From DATCJA01 sp963814955 (GTDB lineage: Bacteria; Acidobacteriota; Vicinamibacteria; Vicinamibacterales; UBA2999), in contig CAWFEX010000013.1 of NCBI GenBank assembly GCA_963814955.1, positions 248,001 through 312,000 on the forward strand: a stretch of 64,000 nucleotides of DNA, written 5' to 3'. The notes under the pieces are model-generated. The model was not told where the DNA came from and did not search any database. It was given only the letters and a program-made list of their open reading frames with translations. Shown piece by piece: positions 60,504-64,000 of the stretch; within the stretch, counting starts at the first letter, position 1; every line of letters begins with the position of its first letter. A program made the translations under genes and the position numbers.

Positions 60504-61889
60504 TCAAGGTGCAGCGACCGGCGCCGGTGCGGGTGCGCCGCGGGGTGGAGGCTTCGGCACGTCGGGAATATTCACGTAGGTGCTCTGGTAGCGAACCGGT
60601 CTTCCTTGCTCATCGAGCCAGTTGAGGGACTCGTTGAAGGCCACCGGCGGCGGGTCGCCACGCGGCACGGTCGCCTCGACGATCACGAGGCGGTTCTCGT
60701 GCATATAGATCGACGCGAAAGTGCGTGACTGGTCGGCGGTGTTGGTGAGTCGCATTTCGACCCCCTGAACGAGGGCGATGCCGTTCCAGCTGAGCGTCGT
60801 TATTTTGGCGTCGCGTTCGGCGAACTTCGATATCGCGTAGAGCGTCGCGCCGCGTATGTCGGTCTTCCAGTAACCGACGCCCCAGTCGGCGATGCCTTGA
60901 CAGGTGTTTGCGCCCGGCGGACACGACCGCGATCGCTCCACCAGCAGACGTTCGGTGGGGTTGTAATCGACCACCGTAGCAGAGTAGCGGGTGGAACCCT
61001 TGACCGCCGCGTACACACGCGCCGGGAGGGCAGCGCCGTACTGGGAGAACCAGGTCGTGTCGGTGACCACGGGCCTTGCAGGGAACGTGAGAGTGAATCG
61101 TTCCTCCTGGCTGACAACCTCTGCCCACTCATCGGCGGCATTGCCGGCAGCAGCGCCGGGAACGATGCGGGTCTCATCCAGTTTTTGAGGTGCCGGCAAG
61201 CGGTTCGTGGGGTCGATGGTTGTCTTCAGCGTGTTGCTGTCCGCCCCATGTGCGTCGGCGACGCGCACCTGAAGGTCGCACTTCGCAGCCGACGCCGTGC
61301 CTGAACCCGTGGTGGGATACGGGAGGACAGCTTGTACGCGACCTCCGGAAACCGTGCCGCGCACGACTCCGGGCAGCGGCATATCGCCACACGCGACCGT
61401 GAACCAGACGTGAGGTGCGGGGCCAAGATCGCCTGACGCATCGGTGGCCGCCACTTCCAGGTGAAGCGCGGGCGGGTTCGGTCGCATGCCGAGAAGGCGC
61501 AGGTCCGCGATGCGCGGTACGTGGGACGGAATCATCAGAGCGGTAGGGAGAGTGCGCCCCGCCGGCAGTTGCACCACCAGCGCACGCTCGCCGGGTTTGG
61601 CGTCCCCGGTCACCTCAATCGCGATAGAAAACCAGGTGAGGGCCCCCTGAAACGTCTCGCCTCGCGTGACGCTCGAGACAGAGACGCCCTGGGACGGCGA
61701 GATTTCGGCGCTTTGAATATCGTCGCGCGTCGCAATGACAACATTGACGAGGGTGGTCTGCCCGAGGGGGAGCTGGCGTGGATAAGCGTTCTCGATTCTG
61801 AGCTGCTGGGCTTGGGCCAACTCGGCGCCCAGGCAGAGATACGAGACGACGGCGACTCCAAGGGTGAGGGACCGAATACTCCGGCGCAT
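60504..61889 (-). CDS. Secreted two-domain protein with DTTW-SCPPG domain
   Basis: A 461-residue exported protein (signal ending LAQAQQ). The N-terminal region (about 30-230) has beta-sandwich-like stretches (LPLGQTTLVNVVIATRDDI, GVVRGTVSGGRVQAVLPYP). The C-terminal domain (about 265-450) matches the protein at 36946: RFTLTFPARPVVTDTTW, LPARVYAAV, SATVVDYNP, RSRSCPPGANTC, GATLYAISKFAERDAKIT, SIYMHENRLVIVEATVPRG and WLDEQGRPVRY. Function unknown. Follows the ModA-like gene on the same strand by 70 bases in the upstream direction and may share its transcript. Confidence 0.75.
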   Translation of the reverse strand: MRRSIRSLTLGVAVVSYLCLGAELAQAQQLRIENAYPRQLPLGQTTLVNVVIATRDDIQSAEISPSQGVSVSSVTRGETFQGALTWFSIAIEVTGDAKPGERALVVQLPAGRTLPTALMIPSHVPRIADLRLLGMRPNPPALHLEVAATDASGDLGPAPHVWFTVACGDMPLPGVVRGTVSGGRVQAVLPYPTTGSGTASAAKCDLQVRVADAHGADSNTLKTTIDPTNRLPAPQKLDETRIVPGAAAGNAADEWAEVVSQEERFTLTFPARPVVTDTTWFSQYGAALPARVYAAVKGSTRYSATVVDYNPTERLLVERSRSCPPGANTCQGIADWGVGYWKTDIRGATLYAISKFAERDAKITTLSWNGIALVQGVEMRLTNTADQSRTFASIYMHENRLVIVEATVPRGDPPPVAFNESLNWLDEQGRPVRYQSTYVNIPDVPKPPPRGAPAPAPVAAP

Positions 61890-62009
61890 GAAACACCCCC
61901 GCTGTTATTCGACGCAAACCCGTCGGCGAGCAGGGGCAGCGTAGCCGTGGCGGCTGGGCGTGTCAACACGTCGGCGGTATCAGGTCGGATCGCTGGGCCT
62001 TCGCGATGT

Positions 62010-62408
62010 TCAGGTGACCGGTCGCGCACGAACGGCTTCCCGGACCGCTTGCACGATCGCATCGACGTCTCCGCCGGCATCGAGGATTTCGTAGATCTTT
62101 TCATCCTTTCCGACGAGGGAGGTCACTGCCTTGGCGTTCGGACTCGTGAGCACGAAGCGTCGGCCCTTGAATGAGGTTGCCCGGAGGTGTTCGAGAAAGC
62201 GCCAGCTGCGCGCCAGGGGCGCAACGACGTCGTAGACGACGACCTGTGGATCGTGCTGCCGCAGCACGGACCCCACATCGAGCCCGGCCCGAATCTCAGC
62301 GACGTGCATCACGAGAACGACGAGCCCCGCCGCCTCGATTCGATCCTTCAGCAGTTCCACGAGGTCAGGATTGGTGTTGATAACCATGACGACCGGCGGG
62401 TCGCTCAT
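62010..62408 (-). CDS. Receiver-like protein, phosphoacceptor region kept
   Basis: A 132-residue protein built like a CheY receiver: VVMVINTNPDLVELLKDRIE, acid in VVVYDVVAPLARSWRFLEHL and a final helix DVDAIVQAVREAVR. The N-terminal acidic pair typical of receivers is replaced by NTN, and the K before the last helix is not clear, so phosphorylation is doubtful. Similar stand-alone proteins may act as degenerate receivers. ATG 62408 is chosen because the domain begins there. No kinase adjoins. Confidence 0.6.
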   Translation of the reverse strand: MSDPPVVMVINTNPDLVELLKDRIEAAGLVVLVMHVAEIRAGLDVGSVLRQHDPQVVVYDVVAPLARSWRFLEHLRATSFKGRRFVLTSPNAKAVTSLVGKDEKIYEILDAGGDVDAIVQAVREAVRARPVT

Positions 62409-62551
62409 TGCGTTCTCTCCGGTGCATTTGCCAGCAGGTGTCGGAACACGGCTGCGAAGGGGGCAACTACGATGCCAGACAACCGACGTAAGGCTCAGTC
62501 GCCGGCCAGCAGAGGCACACCTCTTGCTGGGGTTTGTTTGCGGAGGAGAAC

Positions 62552-62779
62552 GTGTCAATAAGACAAGGCGTCGGTCTGGTGCTGGTCGTGATCGGGATCG
62601 TGGCCCTCGTGTGGGGCGGAGTCTTCTGGACAGATCGCGACACAATTCTTGACGCGGGTCCGTTGGAGATTGCGACGGAGAATCGCGACGGCGTGGCAGT
62701 GCCTCCGGTGCTCGGCGCCATCGCGCTTGTCGCGGGCGTGGTTTTGCTGATCCTCCCGAGGCGCACAGCAAGAACCTAG
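62552..62779 (+). CDS. Small two-helix membrane protein
   Basis: A 75-residue protein with two hydrophobic helices (VGLVLVVIGIVALVWGGVFW and PPVLGAIALVAGVVLLIL) around a polar loop, ending in RRTART. I do not recognise it with certainty; similar small envelope proteins occur widely. The start is GTG at 62552, with GGAGGAGAAC directly before it; longer in-frame reading to 62534 lacks a ribosome site. Confidence 0.65.
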   Translation: MSIRQGVGLVLVVIGIVALVWGGVFWTDRDTILDAGPLEIATENRDGVAVPPVLGAIALVAGVVLLILPRRTART

Positions 62780-62941
62780 TTTCATAACCGTAGGGCGGGC
62801 CTTTCCGCCTTCGCGTAAAGCTACGGCGGACCACCGTCCAGCCAGCACTGGCTGGTCGGGTCGCAGAGCGACCCGACCCCGGCGGAGGTGGTACGGCCCG
62901 CCTGGCGCGGCGTCAAGCCGCGCCCTACGTGAGTTATGAAA
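62780..62941. repeat. Repeat element with terminal inverted repeats
   Basis: Begins TTTCATAACCGTAGGGCGGG and ends with the reverse complement of TTTCATAACTCACGTAGGGC, so the termini pair with one short insertion. Inside are two hairpins (around 62834-62852, a CCAGCCAGCACTGGCTGG palindrome, and 62853-62872, GGTCGCAGAGCGACC). It has the form of a miniature inverted-repeat element and separates two small genes. Confidence 0.65.
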
Positions 62942-62982
62942 CGCTAGGCACTCTAGGTAATCCAGCCATATCCTGTCGCGCT

Positions 62983-63405
62983 GTGAATCCACAGCCACTC
63001 ATTTGCGTAGCCGATGTCGAAGCGAGCAGCCGCTGGTATCAGCGGCTCTTGGGCTGCCAGAGCGCGCACGGAGGGCCCGATTATGAGCGGCTCGTTTTCC
63101 ACGGGAGGCTGATCCTTCAACTCCATCAATGGGATGTGGCACATCATCATGGCGGCATCGGAGATCCCGCGCTAAGACCGTACGGAAACGGCGTGCTCCT
63201 CTGGTTCGAGTTGGGCGACTTCGACGCGGCGGTTGCGCGCGCTGAGAGCCTGAACGCCGAGATCGTCATGCCACGCCATCGCAACCCTCCCGGTGGCAAC
63301 GGCGGTCCCAATCATTGGGAACTCTGGCTGCGCGATCCTGACGGTTACACAGTCGTGCTCGCCAGCCCGGATGGATCGGCGGACGGCACGTGCAAACATA
63401 CCTAG
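62983..63405 (+). CDS. Glyoxalase/bleomycin-resistance (VOC) fold protein
   Basis: A 140-residue protein of the vicinal-oxygen-chelate superfamily: PLICVADVEASSRWYQRLLG, LILQLHQWDVAHHHGG, a metal-type Glu in WELWLRDPDGYTVVLAS, and FDAAVARAESLNAEIV. Members are metal-dependent isomerases, dioxygenases or drug-binding proteins. The GTG at 62983 gives the usual length; the frame is open upstream into a repeat. A YciI-like gene follows 75 bases later. Confidence 0.75.
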   Translation: MNPQPLICVADVEASSRWYQRLLGCQSAHGGPDYERLVFHGRLILQLHQWDVAHHHGGIGDPALRPYGNGVLLWFELGDFDAAVARAESLNAEIVMPRHRNPPGGNGGPNHWELWLRDPDGYTVVLASPDGSADGTCKHT

Positions 63406-63480
63406 TCCTATTTCGACCCCGTCATCCGTCATTGAACTGGTTGCAGACTGAAAATTTCGATTGAACGCGGGAGACAGACA

Positions 63481-63843
63481 ATGGCGGATTTTCTGTTGAT
63501 CTATGAAGGCGGCGATCCGAAGTGGATGGAGCACGCCACACCTGAGCAGATACAGGCCACGATGCAGGAGTGGGGCAGCTGGTTCAAGCGGCTCGAGGCG
63601 TCGGGCAACCTCCGGAACCCCGGAGCAGCATTGGCCCCCGGTGGGGCGGTACTGACCGCGAACGGGCGCGGCATTCAAACCGATACCGGGATGGCCGAAG
63701 TCAGGGAACTGATTGGTGGTTACTCGGTTATCGCGGCGGACTCGCTCGAACAGGCGGCCGAATTGGCGAAGGGGTCACCGTTTCTGCGCAATAACCAGGG
63801 CGGCCGCGTCCTCGTTCGTCCGATCTGGCAGCAGGGAAGTTAG
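63481..63843 (+). CDS. YciI-like protein
   Basis: A 120-residue protein of the YCII-related fold: ADFLLIYEGGDP, WGSWFKRLEASGNL, GAVLTANGRGIQTDTGMAEV, IGGYSVIAADSLEQAAELAKG and a late VLVRPIW. These ferredoxin-like proteins have no fixed function and are often encoded with ECF sigma factors, as here on the facing strand. The stop codon overlaps the stop of the convergent gene by three bases. Confidence 0.82.
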   Translation: MADFLLIYEGGDPKWMEHATPEQIQATMQEWGSWFKRLEASGNLRNPGAALAPGGAVLTANGRGIQTDTGMAEVRELIGGYSVIAADSLEQAAELAKGSPFLRNNQGGRVLVRPIWQQGS

Positions 63844-64000
63844 GCGGTTCGAATCGCGCGGTCGAGCTGTCGAGCAACGAGCTCCCGTTCGTGCGGCGTT
63901 CTCGCGCGCGCAAGCGCTTCGTCGCGGAAGCCGCGGGCCGACTCCTCCGAGCCGGCCCGTCCGTAGAGGTTGGCGAGAACCGCCGCAACCGCAGGTCCGT
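63840..64000 (-). CDS. Probable ECF sigma factor, C-terminal end only
   Basis: The window cuts this gene; only the last 52 residues are visible (PAVAAVLANLYGRAGSEESA, DEALARARTPHERELVARQL, ending RTA). This resembles the helical TPR-like tail of sigma-70 factors of the DUF6596 group, which pair with YciI-like genes. Only the tail is seen, so the call rests on the context and pattern. Confidence 0.5.
   Translation of the reverse strand, partial: GPAVAAVLANLYGRAGSEESARGFRDEALARARTPHERELVARQLDRAIRTA

Noticed and set aside
1..64000. tRNA, rRNA and CRISPR arrays
   Set aside because: I looked for T-loop GGTTCGA-type words and for evenly spaced direct repeats. Hits fell inside coding genes or were palindromic intergenic repeats without regular spacing. 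A dedicated tRNA and CRISPR search would be decisive.

Overview
The window looks like chromosomal DNA from a soil-type Acidobacteriota, most likely class Vicinamibacteria. This is inferred from its high G+C content, from families common there (DUF6152, DUF5818-like and WEGDTL-motif secreted proteins, bactofilin, many signal-peptide hypotheticals) and from dispersed short palindromic repeats, one of which reads as VRLKPDTT when translated. No rRNA, tRNA, CRISPR array, transposase or prophage gene was recognised.

Layout. 1-8 kb: secreted DUF6152 and WEGDTL proteins, a secreted metallo-beta-lactamase-fold hydrolase, glycerol kinase and a frameshifted NHL-repeat lyase-like gene. 8-16 kb: endonuclease/exonuclease/phosphatase protein, membrane-anchored TIR protein, an MBL-fold hydrolase carrying two EF-hand loops, an ABC exporter and a GT-C type membrane glycosyltransferase. 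16-26 kb: P450-MATE gene pair, CHASE hybrid histidine kinase, Tag DNA glycosylase, and a FecR-OmpA-CHASE2/HD-GYP operon. 26-38 kb: DUF763, a second TIR protein with duplicated beta domains, TonB, aminotransferase, beta-barrel protein, bactofilin, REC-GGDEF-EAL protein. 38-50 kb: a potassium-uptake block with a stand-alone KdpD N-terminal protein diverging from kdpF-A-C-B, then convergent kdpE and a fragmented kdpD kinase, a small orphan membrane gene, and kup behind a c-di-AMP (ydaO-type) riboswitch. Direct repeats resembling KdpE boxes lie in both divergent kdp intergenic regions.

50-59.6 kb holds the strongest candidate for an undescribed system: HAD phosphatase, RibD-type reductase without a deaminase domain, EEP protein, methyltransferase, GT4 glycosyltransferase, a PTPS-fold protein lacking its usual Cys and one zinc His, zinc-type dehydrogenase, CDP-alcohol phosphatidyltransferase, DoxX, sulfatase-like membrane enzyme and GTP cyclohydrolase II. 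Together they could make a GTP-derived, glycosylated and possibly membrane-linked pyrimidine or pteridine compound; this product assignment is inference. The window ends with a ModA-like binding protein, a secreted protein paralogous to one at 36.9 kb, a receiver-like protein, a glyoxalase-fold protein, a YciI-like protein and the 3' end of a probable ECF sigma factor.

At least 13 single-base frame breaks interrupt otherwise well conserved genes, nearly all between 40.6 and 58.5 kb. They look more like uncorrected sequence indels than gene decay, but the sequence alone cannot decide.
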